Below, piece by piece: positions 1 to 8,139 of a DNA stretch of 38,535 nucleotides (its first letter is position 1; each line of letters starts with the position of its first letter). The translations under genes and the position numbers were made by a program. Source of the stretch: Deltaproteobacteria bacterium (lineage in GTDB: Bacteria; Desulfobacterota; SM23-61); NCBI GenBank assembly GCA_016875165.1, contig VGSF01000041.1, forward strand, positions 1 to 38,535, written 5' to 3'. The notes under the pieces are model-generated. The model was not told where the DNA came from, ran no database searches, and worked only from the letters and a program-made list of their open reading frames with translations.

Positions 1-411
1 AGCTTGACATCCTCCTATAAAATTTACTACGATCCAACGGAATTCGGAATATGAGATGAATTTTCTATCGTATCGTAAATTGGGTTTTTGTTTAGGTCTC
101 TTGTTTTGAACGCTACCAAATTGTTTGCAATCCAACACCCCACTGAATCTGAGAAAAGACAGGCGAAACCAACATCTTACAAAAAAATCCTCAATGATTG
201 CAGACGGTCAATTTTCCGATTCTAATTTTCTTCACCGCTTCCCTATTGTTGAGAGATTTTTATTGGCATACGGTAGTTGAGCAGTATAGCTGCCAGCTAA
301 ATGATGGGGGTCTTTTTTGTATCAAGGCTTTGGTCAGTCAAAAGAAGGGCTTCAAATAAAACCGCTGCTATTGGAATTTGGCGGAAGGATCAAACAAGGG
401 GGTAGTAGTCA
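1..411. other. AT-rich leader without a recognised gene
   Basis: This stretch upstream of the first permease gene holds no convincing coding frame. A TTGACA at 4-9 lacks a properly spaced -10 box. I saw no riboswitch or sigma-54 pattern I could defend. The promoter of the transporter/AOR cluster should lie here or to the left of the window. Confidence 0.5.
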
Positions 412-1485
412 TTGAAGAATGGCTTCGAAATAAGAAAAGGCCACAATTTTCCCGCAATTCACTGGTTATGGCAATCCCAGGTGGGCATTTCTATCTTGTC
501 ATTAACGCTTTCATTAATATTACTTTTGTCCATGTCTTTAATTTCCGGTGCCCAGCCTTTTGTTGTGTTGGCATCCCTGTTTGAGGGAGCCCTGAGGGGA
601 AAGCATTCTATTATATCTACCATCCGGGAGACAGCAATCATTACCCTGGCGGGGTTAGCGGTACTAATACCAATCCGAGTTGGTTTTTTTAATATTGGCG
701 GGCAGGGCCAAATTGAAATTGGAGCCCTTGCTGCCGTGATAGTGGCCAGTAACCTGCAAGGCTCGCCGGCAGTGGTAATCACTGCTGCCTTGGTAGCTGC
801 GATGGCTGGCGGCGCATTAACCGTTTTTGCGCCGCTCTTTTTAAAAATAAAACGTGGGGCCAGTGAGGTAACCACTACAATAATGATGAATTTTGCATGT
901 ATTCAACTGGTTTCCGCAATGATTACCGGTGTCTTAAAGGATCCAGGCGCATTTTACGGAACAACCCGGGCAATCCCTGAAGAATACAGATTGCCTTTTT
1001 TCCCGCCAGAACTTGGATTACATATGGGAGTATGGGTAACGCTGATCATCGCCATGATCGCCTATTGGGTAATGAAGCGCACCGTATTCGGCATGTATCT
1101 GAAGGCAGTCGGTTCAAACAAGGATGCGGCCAAAGCCTCCGGAATTTCCGTGAACAAGGTGCTGGCAGTTGCAGTGCTGGCCGGAGCAGCGCTGGCAGGT
1201 TTGGCTGGAGGCATACAGGCGATGGGTGTTACCTATAAGGTGGCGGAAGGGTGGTCCAAAACCTGGGGTTTTACAGGAATCCCGGTAGCTTTCTTGGGTG
1301 GCAATTCCCTTGGGGTAATTCCGGTAGCTTTTTTGTTAGCCATCTTAGAAACTGGAGCCAGGCATATGCAGGCGATGACCGGAGTGCCATCTGCTCTGGT
1401 GTACGTTTTCCAGGGCATTCCGGTCTTGCTATTTGTCTGCCTTTCGGCCATGCGTTTACTAAATAAAAAGTCAAGCAGTGCATAA
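412..1485 (+). CDS. ABC transporter permease, BMP/nucleoside-type (BPD_transp_2 family)
   Basis: A 357-residue, highly hydrophobic inner-membrane protein of the branched-chain amino acid/ribose/nucleoside permease superfamily. The segment RVGFFNIGGQGQIEIGA (about residues 85-100) is the family signature, with VGSNKDAAKASGI typical of the cytoplasmic coupling loop around residue 225. Multiple transmembrane segments begin near residue 23. The start is a TTG at 412, chosen because an AAGGGGG ribosome binding site lies 8 bases upstream and no ATG fits. With the next permease, the binding protein and the double ATPase it forms a complete importer of the NupNOPQ/PnrA class. That class usually carries purine nucleosides or related compounds; the real substrate cannot be read from sequence. 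Confidence 0.9.
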   Translation: MKNGFEIRKGHNFPAIHWLWQSQVGISILSLTLSLILLLSMSLISGAQPFVVLASLFEGALRGKHSIISTIRETAIITLAGLAVLIPIRVGFFNIGGQGQIEIGALAAVIVASNLQGSPAVVITAALVAAMAGGALTVFAPLFLKIKRGASEVTTTIMMNFACIQLVSAMITGVLKDPGAFYGTTRAIPEEYRLPFFPPELGLHMGVWVTLIIAMIAYWVMKRTVFGMYLKAVGSNKDAAKASGISVNKVLAVAVLAGAALAGLAGGIQAMGVTYKVAEGWSKTWGFTGIPVAFLGGNSLGVIPVAFLLAILETGARHMQAMTGVPSALVYVFQGIPVLLFVCLSAMRLLNKKSSSA

Positions 1486-1556
1486 ATTCCATTTCCTGCC
1501 GATTGCAGGCAGGGGTTTCGTTCCTATCATTCTAAAAGAGGTGTGAATAGAAGAAG

Positions 1557-2429
1557 ATGATAGAAAGCTGGTGGTGGGATTTATTGTTGGCTGCGTTACG
1601 GGCAGCTACACCGCTTATCTTTTGTGCCTTGGGTATTTTGGTGGCTGAGAGGGCCGGGGTGTTGCATATTGGTGTGGAAGGGGTAATGCTTGCAGGGGCG
1701 CTGGCGGCCATCATCGGCACGGTTTTGGGGGGTAATCCGTGGGCAGGTATGCTGGCCACAATCTCTGCTGGGATTATTGCCGGAATTATATTAGCCTTTA
1801 TTTCTGTTTCACTGCCGACTGACCAGGTGGTCATAGGCATCGCCTTTAATCTTGTCAGCTTAGGGGCAACTAGTTTTATTTTCCGTTTATTGGCCAAACA
1901 ACTACAAGTCCTCGTCCCGGCAATTCCGCCCTTACTTTTTGGTTTATCGCCTTTTACACTGGCTGCCATTGTACTTATAGTAGTCATGTGGTGGTTTTTG
2001 TTCTGGACGGGTCCAGGATTAAAACTCCGTTCTGTTGGAGAAAACACCCATGCTGCCCATGCCTCCGGCATTAATGTGGTATACGTTAGGTTTGCTGCCC
2101 TGATAATTGCCTCTGTGCTGGCGGCCCTGGGCGGGGCAGCATTGACCATGGGGTGGGTGCGCAGCTTTACGGATAATGTTACCTTAGGTCGAGGTTTTAT
2201 TGCTTTGGCGGCAGTATATTTCGGCCGCTGGAACCCGTTGTTGGCTTTGGGCGCATGCTTGATATTCGGTGCTGGAGAGGCCCTGGCTTTTAGGGGCCAG
2301 GGCACAGGTGCTGGTCTTAATCCCCATTACTATCTCATGCTGCCATACATCCTGACGCTGCTGGTAGTTGGTTTGGCCGGTATGGCTCGCGGTCCGGGAG
2401 ATGCGGGAAAACCTTATTTAAGGAGGTGA
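1557..2429 (+). CDS. ABC transporter permease, second subunit of the BMP-type importer
   Basis: A 290-residue membrane protein of the same permease superfamily, shorter than its partner as is usual for the NupQ-like subunit. The motif ERAGVLHIGVEGVMLAGA (about residues 28-45) matches the conserved EXAGXXNIGXEGXMLXGA pattern, and VGENTHAAHASGI (around residue 160) is the coupling loop. The ATG at 1557 follows an AGAAG stretch, with GAGGTG a little further up. It starts 71 bases after the first permease stop, so co-transcription is likely. It should pair with the product of the preceding gene as the heterodimeric membrane channel. Confidence 0.9.
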   Translation: MIESWWWDLLLAALRAATPLIFCALGILVAERAGVLHIGVEGVMLAGALAAIIGTVLGGNPWAGMLATISAGIIAGIILAFISVSLPTDQVVIGIAFNLVSLGATSFIFRLLAKQLQVLVPAIPPLLFGLSPFTLAAIVLIVVMWWFLFWTGPGLKLRSVGENTHAAHASGINVVYVRFAALIIASVLAALGGAALTMGWVRSFTDNVTLGRGFIALAAVYFGRWNPLLALGACLIFGAGEALAFRGQGTGAGLNPHYYLMLPYILTLLVVGLAGMARGPGDAGKPYLRR

Positions 2430-2497
2430 TGTTTTTCTGGGACAAAGAGGCAACAGGCAGCCTGTTAAGGTAAAGGTTTTAGGAAGAATATAATACT

Positions 2498-2630
2498 GAT
2501 GATCTCGTAAAAAGTCCTTTTTGCACCATTTTCGTCATTCCCGCGAAAGCGGGAATCCAGTTAATTCAAGCAGTTCTGGACTCCTGCCTTCGCAGGAGTG
2601 ACGACTTTTCTGACTTTTTACGAAACCATC
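2498..2630. repeat. MITE-like element copy A (GATGATCTCGTAAAAAGTC termini)
   Basis: The element starts GATGATCTCGTAAAAAGTC and ends with the near-inverse GACTTTTTACGAAACCATC. Its interior carries two small hairpins (CCCGCGAAAGCGGG and ACTCCTGCCTTCGCAGGAGT). It fills most of the gap between the second permease and the binding-protein gene. Copy B (11633-11777) is nearly identical in the reverse orientation. Confidence 0.85.
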
Positions 2631-2691
2631 AAGTATTACGAGTCATTAAAAATGACGCTATTGTATAAAGGCATAAAAGGAGGAACATGAA

Positions 2692-3711
2692 ATGCTAAGA
2701 AAATTGTTTGTTTCAATTGTTGTATTTTTAGTGATGACAATGTTGGGCTTAGCGTTGGTAGGTTTTGATGGAAAACATTTAGAAGCTTCACCATCAAAGG
2801 TTAGGGTTGGGGCAATTTATTCAATAGCCAACCCAGAACGAGCAGGCGGCTGGGACCGCGCCCAGTTTGCCGGCCTGCAGATACTGATAAAAGAGTATGG
2901 CTGGGAAGTTTCCATTGCTGAATCGGTTCCTTTTCCCAAGCTTGCTGAAATCGGTTCCGGGTATGCCGATAAGGGCTTTGAAATCGTGGTCTTTACCAGT
3001 AGCGGCCATTATGACGGCTTGGCCGAAGCGGCCCCCAAATACCCCAAGACCAAGTTCTTGATGATGTCGGTTGCCTCCAAGTTGCCTGAGGTGCCTAACG
3101 TGGCCGCATTTAGTCCCGATATGTATATTTATGGGGCCCTTGTGGGCATCACGGCGGCCAAGGCAAGTAAGTCCGGTGTGATTGGTGTAGTGGGTGGCGT
3201 GCCCATACCGGCACTTGAGCTGATGTTTAGCGGAATTATTGAAGGGGCCAGGTCTGTAAGGCCTAAGGTGGACGTAATTGTGTCCTGGGTTGGCGACTGG
3301 GTCGATCTGGCCAAGCACCGGGAGGTAACATTACTTCAGGCTCGAAAGGGAGCTGACGTATTCTTTACGGTGACCGGCCCAGGAACTATGGGAGTTTATG
3401 AAGCAGTGGAATCCGCAAAGGGTTTGGTGATTGGATACGCTGCCGATTGGTATAGTGATGCGCCGAAGGCCGTATTAACCAGCGTGCTGGTTGATGTAAG
3501 GAAAATGTATAAGGAAATGGCTGATGCCTTTTTGGCCAAAACCCTCCATAGGAAAATCACAAAAATTGACGCCAGTTACTTTAAATTAGCCGATTTCCGG
3601 GGCAAAGTGTCGGCGGGCGTGGAAAAAGACATTCAAGATACTATTAATAAGATTCAAAGAGGAGAAATAACCATTCCGGTCAAGATGCATCCGGATATCC
3701 TGCGGAAATAA
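2692..3711 (+). CDS. BMP-family periplasmic substrate-binding protein
   Basis: A 339-residue exported binding protein of the BMP/PnrA-like family (PF02608 type), the substrate receptor of the importer encoded on both sides. A hydrophobic signal peptide spans about residues 5-24; there is no lipobox cysteine, so it is probably a soluble periplasmic protein. Family features are the early VGAIYS strand, GYADKGFEIVVFTSSGH (ligand-pocket region near residue 95) and the VIGVVGGVPIPA segment near residue 163. A strong AAAGGAGG site precedes the ATG at 2692. The gene is separated from the permeases by repeat copy A and from its ATPase by two more repeats, so the operon has been loosened by insertions. 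Confidence 0.88.
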   Translation: MLRKLFVSIVVFLVMTMLGLALVGFDGKHLEASPSKVRVGAIYSIANPERAGGWDRAQFAGLQILIKEYGWEVSIAESVPFPKLAEIGSGYADKGFEIVVFTSSGHYDGLAEAAPKYPKTKFLMMSVASKLPEVPNVAAFSPDMYIYGALVGITAAKASKSGVIGVVGGVPIPALELMFSGIIEGARSVRPKVDVIVSWVGDWVDLAKHREVTLLQARKGADVFFTVTGPGTMGVYEAVESAKGLVIGYAADWYSDAPKAVLTSVLVDVRKMYKEMADAFLAKTLHRKITKIDASYFKLADFRGKVSAGVEKDIQDTINKIQRGEITIPVKMHPDILRK

Positions 3712-3796
3712 AGCCGCCCTGAGAAAATAATTGCCAATGCTTTGGGCCATCTGGCACCCCATTAGGTAACGGTAATCAGGTGGCCCGCGGCACCAT

Positions 3797-3965
3797 AATA
3801 GGCGCTTAGCGCCTCATTAATACAAACATGTTTGTAAGAAGGAAATGTCTGCCGATAAATCCCCCCCTTCCCCCCTTTGCCAAAGGGGGGTTAGGGGGGA
3901 TTTCAGGACTTTTCGCTGCCCGCCTGAGGCGGGCCACTTTTTCCGCGCAAGGTCGCGGAAAAAGC
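3797..3965. repeat. Multi-hairpin repeat (family 2), copy 1
   Basis: A 169-base unit made of successive palindromes: GGCGCTTAGCGCC, ACAAACATGTTTGT, a C-tract/G-tract stem (AATCCCCCCC to GGGGGGATT), CCGCCTGAGGCGG and TTTTCCGCG/CGCGGAAAA. A near-identical copy in the same orientation lies at 32669-32836. It is intergenic and non-coding. Confidence 0.85.
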
Positions 3966-3981
3966 GTAGTTCCTTTGTAAT

Positions 3982-4242
3982 AGTTTGGCGATTTGAAAAA
4001 ATGGTATAAAAGCCTTTGTTGAGGGCCGGGGGTTAGAGCGGAACGCGCCGGAAGCATCGGTTGGGTTTCCGCTTGGCCACGAGGACAGAAGATCTTTTCC
4101 TCCGGAGGAGGCGGGGGTTCTTGCCCGCCCCATATGCGGAGAAATAGGCGCCTTATGATTCCAAGCGTTCCGCTCTGGCCCCCGGCCCCTGGAATCCCTT
4201 GGCCTTTACAACACACCTTTTTTCAAAGAGCTAAAGTGTTAC
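3982..4242 (-). repeat. GC-rich dispersed repeat (family 3), copy 1
   Basis: About 260 bases. Its reverse complement runs from GTAACACTTTAGCTCTTTGAAAA to a CCATTTTTTCAAA tail and aligns along its whole length with 25481-25742; a more diverged partial copy is at 21765-21932. Read in reverse, shared blocks include TTGGAATCATAAGGCGC and CTCGTGGCCAAGCGG. It lies between the binding-protein and ATPase genes of one transporter. Confidence 0.8.
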
Positions 4243-4290
4243 GTTCCTTTTTTAAGTAGCTTTCACTTTTAGCCTGCAAGGGATGGGAAG

Positions 4291-5850
4291 ATGGCCGACG
4301 GGACAGTTCGTGCGGCTAAAGCGGTCATGCATAACAAACATGTAGTGAATATGGAAGCAATCACCAAGACATTTGGCATCGTAAGGGCCTTGGACAAGGT
4401 AACCTTTACGCTGGATGCCGGAGAGATCAGGGGGTTGGTCGGGGAAAATGGTGCTGGAAAAACCACCTTAATGAATATCCTTTACGGCATGTACCAGCCG
4501 GATGGCGGAAACATCAGGGTATGGAACGAAGACGTATCCCGGAACTGGTCGCCAAGACTGGCTATTTCTAAGGGCATTGGCATGATCCATCAACATTTTT
4601 CCCTTATCCCCAACCATACGGTCTTAGAAAATATTGTGATGCCTACCTTAAAGTGGGGAGATATTGTCCCACAGTGGAAGAGGTTTGAAAGTCAGGTTGA
4701 AACACTTTGCGGGGAATATGGTTTTAAGGTCAAACTGAATGAACGGGCAGAAGTCCTCTCGGTAGGTGAGCGGCAGCAAGTCGAAATATTGAAGGCTTTG
4801 TACCAGGGAGCCAGGGTGCTGATTATGGATGAACCTACAGGGGTATTAACGCCGCAGCAGGCAGAATCCCTGTTGGAATTATTATTGCAAGCCCGCGAGC
4901 GCGGCCATTCCGTGGTGTTAGTTACCCACAAGCTGAACGAAGCAATGGCTATCAGCGACAGGATAACCGTCTTGCGTGGTGGTAAACACGTAGCTACAGT
5001 TGAAAAGAAAAGCACCACTCCGCAAGAAATAGCCAAAATGATGGTGGACCGGGAATGGATTTCACCAGTGATGAGAAACCAACCCCCAGCCCAGCCCCAG
5101 TTTGTCCTGGAAGTTGATGGAGTAACTATAGAGGAAGAACACCGGGAGCCAGTTGTTGAAAATATAAGCCTATCAATTGGGGCAGGAGAAATACTGGGAG
5201 TTGCCGGTGTGGCTGGCAATGGCCAGATGGAGTTAGCCGAAGTGATATTAGGCATAAAGAAGCCGAAAAGCGGCCGCATTTTCATTGGCGGGAAAAATGT
5301 AACCAGGTGGAGCATCCGTAATCGCCGCCGGGCAGGGCTTGGCTATATCCCGGAAGATAGACATACACATGGGGTTATAACGGAAATGACTGTCGGTGAA
5401 AACTTGGTTCTGGACTGTGTAGAGTATCCGCCCTACTCTCAATGGGGCATAACCCGGTCTTGGGCCATAGACAAATGGGCGAAAGAGGCTGTGCAGTCTT
5501 ATGGTATAAAAACCCCGGGGATTAATGTGCCGGTTGCCAATCTGTCTGGTGGAAACCAGCAGAAGGTAGTTCTTGCTAAAGCCCTTTCCATGAACCCCAA
5601 AATCCTTGTGGCTTGTCAACCTACCAGGGGGCTGGATTTTAGCGCCACAGAATATGTTCGAAAAAAAATTGTGGAATGTGCCGAAAGCGGTGTGGCCATC
5701 TGTTTAATTTCCAGCGATCTAGACGAGCTGCTGGAGCTTTCCCACCGCATTGCGGTGATGTTTCAAGGGAAAATTGTGGGGGAGTTCAGCAGGGAAGGTT
5801 TGAATCTGGATCAATTGGGACTCTTGATGGCCGGTCATAGGTCGGTATAA
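4291..5850 (+). CDS. ABC transporter ATP-binding protein with two ABC domains (BMP/nucleoside importer)
   Basis: A 519-residue cytoplasmic ATPase with two nucleotide-binding domains in tandem, as in RbsA/NupO-type importers. The first domain has Walker A GENGAGKTT (about residues 52-60), signature LSVGERQQVE and Walker B VLIMDEPT. The second has the degenerate Walker A GVAGNGQME, signature LSGGNQQKV and the altered Walker B ILVACQPTRGLD. These second-site changes are normal for nucleoside-type importers rather than damage. The ATG at 4291 follows AAGGGA with a 7-base spacer. Only 38 bases separate it from the ferredoxin gene downstream, which ties transport to the redox genes. Confidence 0.92.
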   Translation: MADGTVRAAKAVMHNKHVVNMEAITKTFGIVRALDKVTFTLDAGEIRGLVGENGAGKTTLMNILYGMYQPDGGNIRVWNEDVSRNWSPRLAISKGIGMIHQHFSLIPNHTVLENIVMPTLKWGDIVPQWKRFESQVETLCGEYGFKVKLNERAEVLSVGERQQVEILKALYQGARVLIMDEPTGVLTPQQAESLLELLLQARERGHSVVLVTHKLNEAMAISDRITVLRGGKHVATVEKKSTTPQEIAKMMVDREWISPVMRNQPPAQPQFVLEVDGVTIEEEHREPVVENISLSIGAGEILGVAGVAGNGQMELAEVILGIKKPKSGRIFIGGKNVTRWSIRNRRRAGLGYIPEDRHTHGVITEMTVGENLVLDCVEYPPYSQWGITRSWAIDKWAKEAVQSYGIKTPGINVPVANLSGGNQQKVVLAKALSMNPKILVACQPTRGLDFSATEYVRKKIVECAESGVAICLISSDLDELLELSHRIAVMFQGKIVGEFSREGLNLDQLGLLMAGHRSV

Positions 5851-5888
5851 GCCCCGGATACAGAGAAGGAATCGAGGTTCGTTTTACA

Positions 5889-6431
5889 TTGTTAGCGCTT
5901 CGGGAGGAGAGTATTAAATGCGACGGTTGTGGCCGTTGTCAATTGGCCTGTTCGTTGGGCCCTGCGCTGCGGGTGCCAATCAATGACCAAGGGATACCCA
6001 AGTTGCGAACCCCCCTGTTGTGGCTTGATGAAATCGAAGGCCGGAGACAAATCTCCGTTTGCCGGCATTGTGAAAATCCTATTTGCGTAGACGCCTGTGT
6101 GGCCGGGGCGCTATGGGTCGACCCCAAGTCCGGAATGGTCAGGGTTCATCAAAACCGGTGCATTGGCTGCTACAGTTGTGTAATGGAGTGCCCCTTTGGG
6201 GCGGTGCGCATCGTTTACCCGGTCGAGGAAACTTCAACCAACGGGGTTGTACACAAATGCGATGGCTGCATAGGTTGGCAAGCCCCTCTATGCGCCATAT
6301 TTTGCCCGACAGGAGCCCTCCAGACAGCTAAAAATGCCCCGGAGAGAGCAGCTAAACGGCGGCGCGAAAGAGCTATGTTTGTTAGCCTTACCACCGGAAC
6401 CGTAAGATGTGCGGTTAAGAAACATGGCTAA
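5889..6431 (+). CDS. Four-cluster polyferredoxin (AorA/HycB-like), first copy
   Basis: A 180-residue electron-transfer protein with 16 cysteines arranged for four [4Fe-4S] clusters: C11/C14/C17/C21, C58/C61/C66/C70, C91/C94/C97/C101 and C124/C127/C135/C139. This layout matches the small electron-transfer subunits of AOR, formate hydrogenlyase (HycB) and CooF. The start is taken as TTG at 5889 because the first cysteine motif begins at residue 11 and no in-frame ATG is available; a GAGG lies 13 bases upstream, so the start is not certain. Its end overlaps the next gene by 8 bases. It probably passes electrons between the AOR and the FAD protein or another carrier. Confidence 0.85.
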   Translation: MLALREESIKCDGCGRCQLACSLGPALRVPINDQGIPKLRTPLLWLDEIEGRRQISVCRHCENPICVDACVAGALWVDPKSGMVRVHQNRCIGCYSCVMECPFGAVRIVYPVEETSTNGVVHKCDGCIGWQAPLCAIFCPTGALQTAKNAPERAAKRRRERAMFVSLTTGTVRCAVKKHG

Positions 6432-7617
6432 ATACGTGATTATTGGTAATAGTGCGGCAGGGCTGGCAGGGGTTAAGGCTATCCGCTCTAAGGATCCTTG
6501 CGGGGAAGTCACGATTATTTCCGATGAAAAACATTTTCCTTACTCCAGGGTGTTGTTAACTCACTATATTGCCGGTCATATCAAAATCGAAGACTTTTTT
6601 TTGGAGGATCGGGATTTATTTATACGCTTAAAGGTTAACCAATTACTGGGAACCAGGGCAATAGCGATCCACCCTTTGCATAGGACAGTTGAACTGGAAA
6701 CGGGGCAGGCCATTACTTATGAGACCCTGCTCATTGCCACTGGCGGCCTGCCTGCCTTTCCAATTAATCTTCCGGCAAAGATCAAGGGGATTACCGGGCT
6801 TCGTACAATTGAAGACGCTATAAATATTCGGCAGCAAGCCATGGCCGGGGCCAAAGTAGTTATCTGGGGCGGTGGCTTAGTGGGAGTAAAATTAGCTTGT
6901 GCCTTACATGAAGCAGGCAATTCCCCGGAAATGATCGTTAGTTCGCCCCACTTGTTATCTCAGGTAGCAGACGATGAGGGGGGGAGGTTGGTCCAGCAGC
7001 ATATGGAAAGGCATGGCCTTAGAATCAGGTGTAGTGCAGATGTGGTTAGGGTCGTTCAGGACTCAGCCGGCGGCCTCAAATCTACCATACTGAATAACGG
7101 AGAAGAAATCCCCTGTCACCTGCTGGTGGTATGTAAAGGGGTCCGGCCCAATACCAGCCTGGTAGATAAACTTTTGTCCGGCTCCGGTGGTATTCCAGTA
7201 GACAGCAGGATGCGTACGCGGTTGCCCAACATCTATGCGGCGGGAGATGTAGCCAATACGTATGACATTACCAGGCAGGAGTCCTGCTCGATGCCCATTT
7301 GGCCCCATGCCGTGGCCCAGGGGCGGACCGCCGGGCTAAATATGGCCGGGGAAAAGGCGCGGTATAGGGGATCCCTGCCACGAAACGCCCTGGAGATTTT
7401 GGGTTTACCTTTTATTTCCATGGGGATCGTTCAGGCTCCGGCTCAGGAAGAATGGGAGGTTTCCATTCATCGCCAGGGAAACAACTACCAAAAGCTGGTC
7501 TATTTTCAGGGAAGGCTGGTAGGGGCCATGCTTACCGACCGGGTAGAGCCAGCCGGCCGCTTGCAAGCGTCAATTAGAAGTGCTGCTGGTGATTGGTTTG
7601 ATCAATATTCTGTTTAG
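6424..7617 (+). CDS. FAD-dependent NAD(P)H:acceptor oxidoreductase (AorC-like, pyridine nucleotide-disulfide type)
   Basis: A 397-residue flavoprotein. The FAD-binding Rossmann motif VIIGNSAAGLAG lies at the N-terminus, the NAD(P)-binding motif VVIWGGGLVGVKLA near residue 142, and the second FAD motif IYAAGDVANT near residue 270. There is no redox-active disulfide; the fold class is that of NADH:rubredoxin oxidoreductase and the FAD part of NirB. The ATG at 6424 is preferred over an in-frame GTG at 6409 because MAKYVIIG gives the usual family N-terminus. It overlaps the preceding ferredoxin stop by 8 bases, so the two are probably translationally coupled. By analogy with AorC it would link the tungsten enzyme to NAD(P). 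Confidence 0.85.
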   Translation: MAKYVIIGNSAAGLAGVKAIRSKDPCGEVTIISDEKHFPYSRVLLTHYIAGHIKIEDFFLEDRDLFIRLKVNQLLGTRAIAIHPLHRTVELETGQAITYETLLIATGGLPAFPINLPAKIKGITGLRTIEDAINIRQQAMAGAKVVIWGGGLVGVKLACALHEAGNSPEMIVSSPHLLSQVADDEGGRLVQQHMERHGLRIRCSADVVRVVQDSAGGLKSTILNNGEEIPCHLLVVCKGVRPNTSLVDKLLSGSGGIPVDSRMRTRLPNIYAAGDVANTYDITRQESCSMPIWPHAVAQGRTAGLNMAGEKARYRGSLPRNALEILGLPFISMGIVQAPAQEEWEVSIHRQGNNYQKLVYFQGRLVGAMLTDRVEPAGRLQASIRSAAGDWFDQYSV

Positions 7618-7650
7618 GAAAAGCAAACTGAGGAATCGGGAGGGTTTCAA

Positions 7651-8118
7651 GTGAGCCAGAAAGTGGTAAGTGCGAATTCCCAACTCTGCACGGGGTGCAA
7701 ACAATGTGAGCTTTTCTGTTCTTTTGAGCACGAGGGCATTTACTCTCCGCGTTTGGCCCGCATCCGGGTGGTGAAATTCGAAGAGAAATGCCTGAGCGTT
7801 CCAGTTACTTGCGCCTACTGTGAGCGACCGGTCTGCGAAGAAGTATGCCCCGTTGGGGCCATGAAGCACGACCCGGCAACCGGGGCGGCGCAGGTTCTGG
7901 AGGACTTGTGCATCGGGTGTAAGGAGTGCGTCAACGTGTGCCCGCTGGGTGCTGTTGAAATACACCCTAAAAAAGGAACAGCCATGAGGTGTGATCAGTG
8001 CAAAGGAGATCCTGCTTGTGTCAAGTACTGCCCGGCTGGAGCCCTACAATACGAGCCCCTCTCTCATACGGTACGGGATAAACGGCGGGCCAGGGTTACT
8101 GCTTGGAGTTTGGATTAA
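7651..8118 (+). CDS. Four-cluster ferredoxin subunit of AOR (AorA-like), second copy
   Basis: A 155-residue protein with four [4Fe-4S] ligand sets: C13/C16/C19/C23, C54/C57/C62/C66, C87/C90/C93/C97 and C114/C117/C123/C127, plus a lone C47. The start is GTG at 7651, preceded by GGGAGG with a 7-base spacer. It sits 21 bases before the AOR gene, the usual place for the AOR ferredoxin subunit. It is shorter than and clearly different from the ferredoxin at 5889, so the cluster has two polyferredoxins. One may serve the AOR and the other the FAD protein or a second acceptor; which is which is inference. Confidence 0.87.
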   Translation: MSQKVVSANSQLCTGCKQCELFCSFEHEGIYSPRLARIRVVKFEEKCLSVPVTCAYCERPVCEEVCPVGAMKHDPATGAAQVLEDLCIGCKECVNVCPLGAVEIHPKKGTAMRCDQCKGDPACVKYCPAGALQYEPLSHTVRDKRRARVTAWSLD

Positions 8119-8139
8119 TGGGGCTGGTGGAGGTGTAAA

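Noticed and set aside
4-22. TTGACA and TATAAA near the left edge as a promoter
   Set aside because: Spacing of 7 bases is far too short.
1532-2305. Long minus-strand frame opposite the second permease
   Set aside because: Low-complexity Ala/Pro/Lys antisense shadow of a well-supported membrane protein gene.
3858-3902. C-tract/G-tract hairpins considered as CRISPR-like or terminator arrays
   Set aside because: No regular repeat-spacer pattern and no cas genes; they are parts of dispersed repeats.
3806-4216. Open frame on the minus strand with the peptide PRGQAETQPMLPARSA, similar to one at 25532-25744
   Set aside because: Both lie inside repeat family 3; similarity follows from nucleotide identity, the third copy breaks the frame, and composition is not protein-like.
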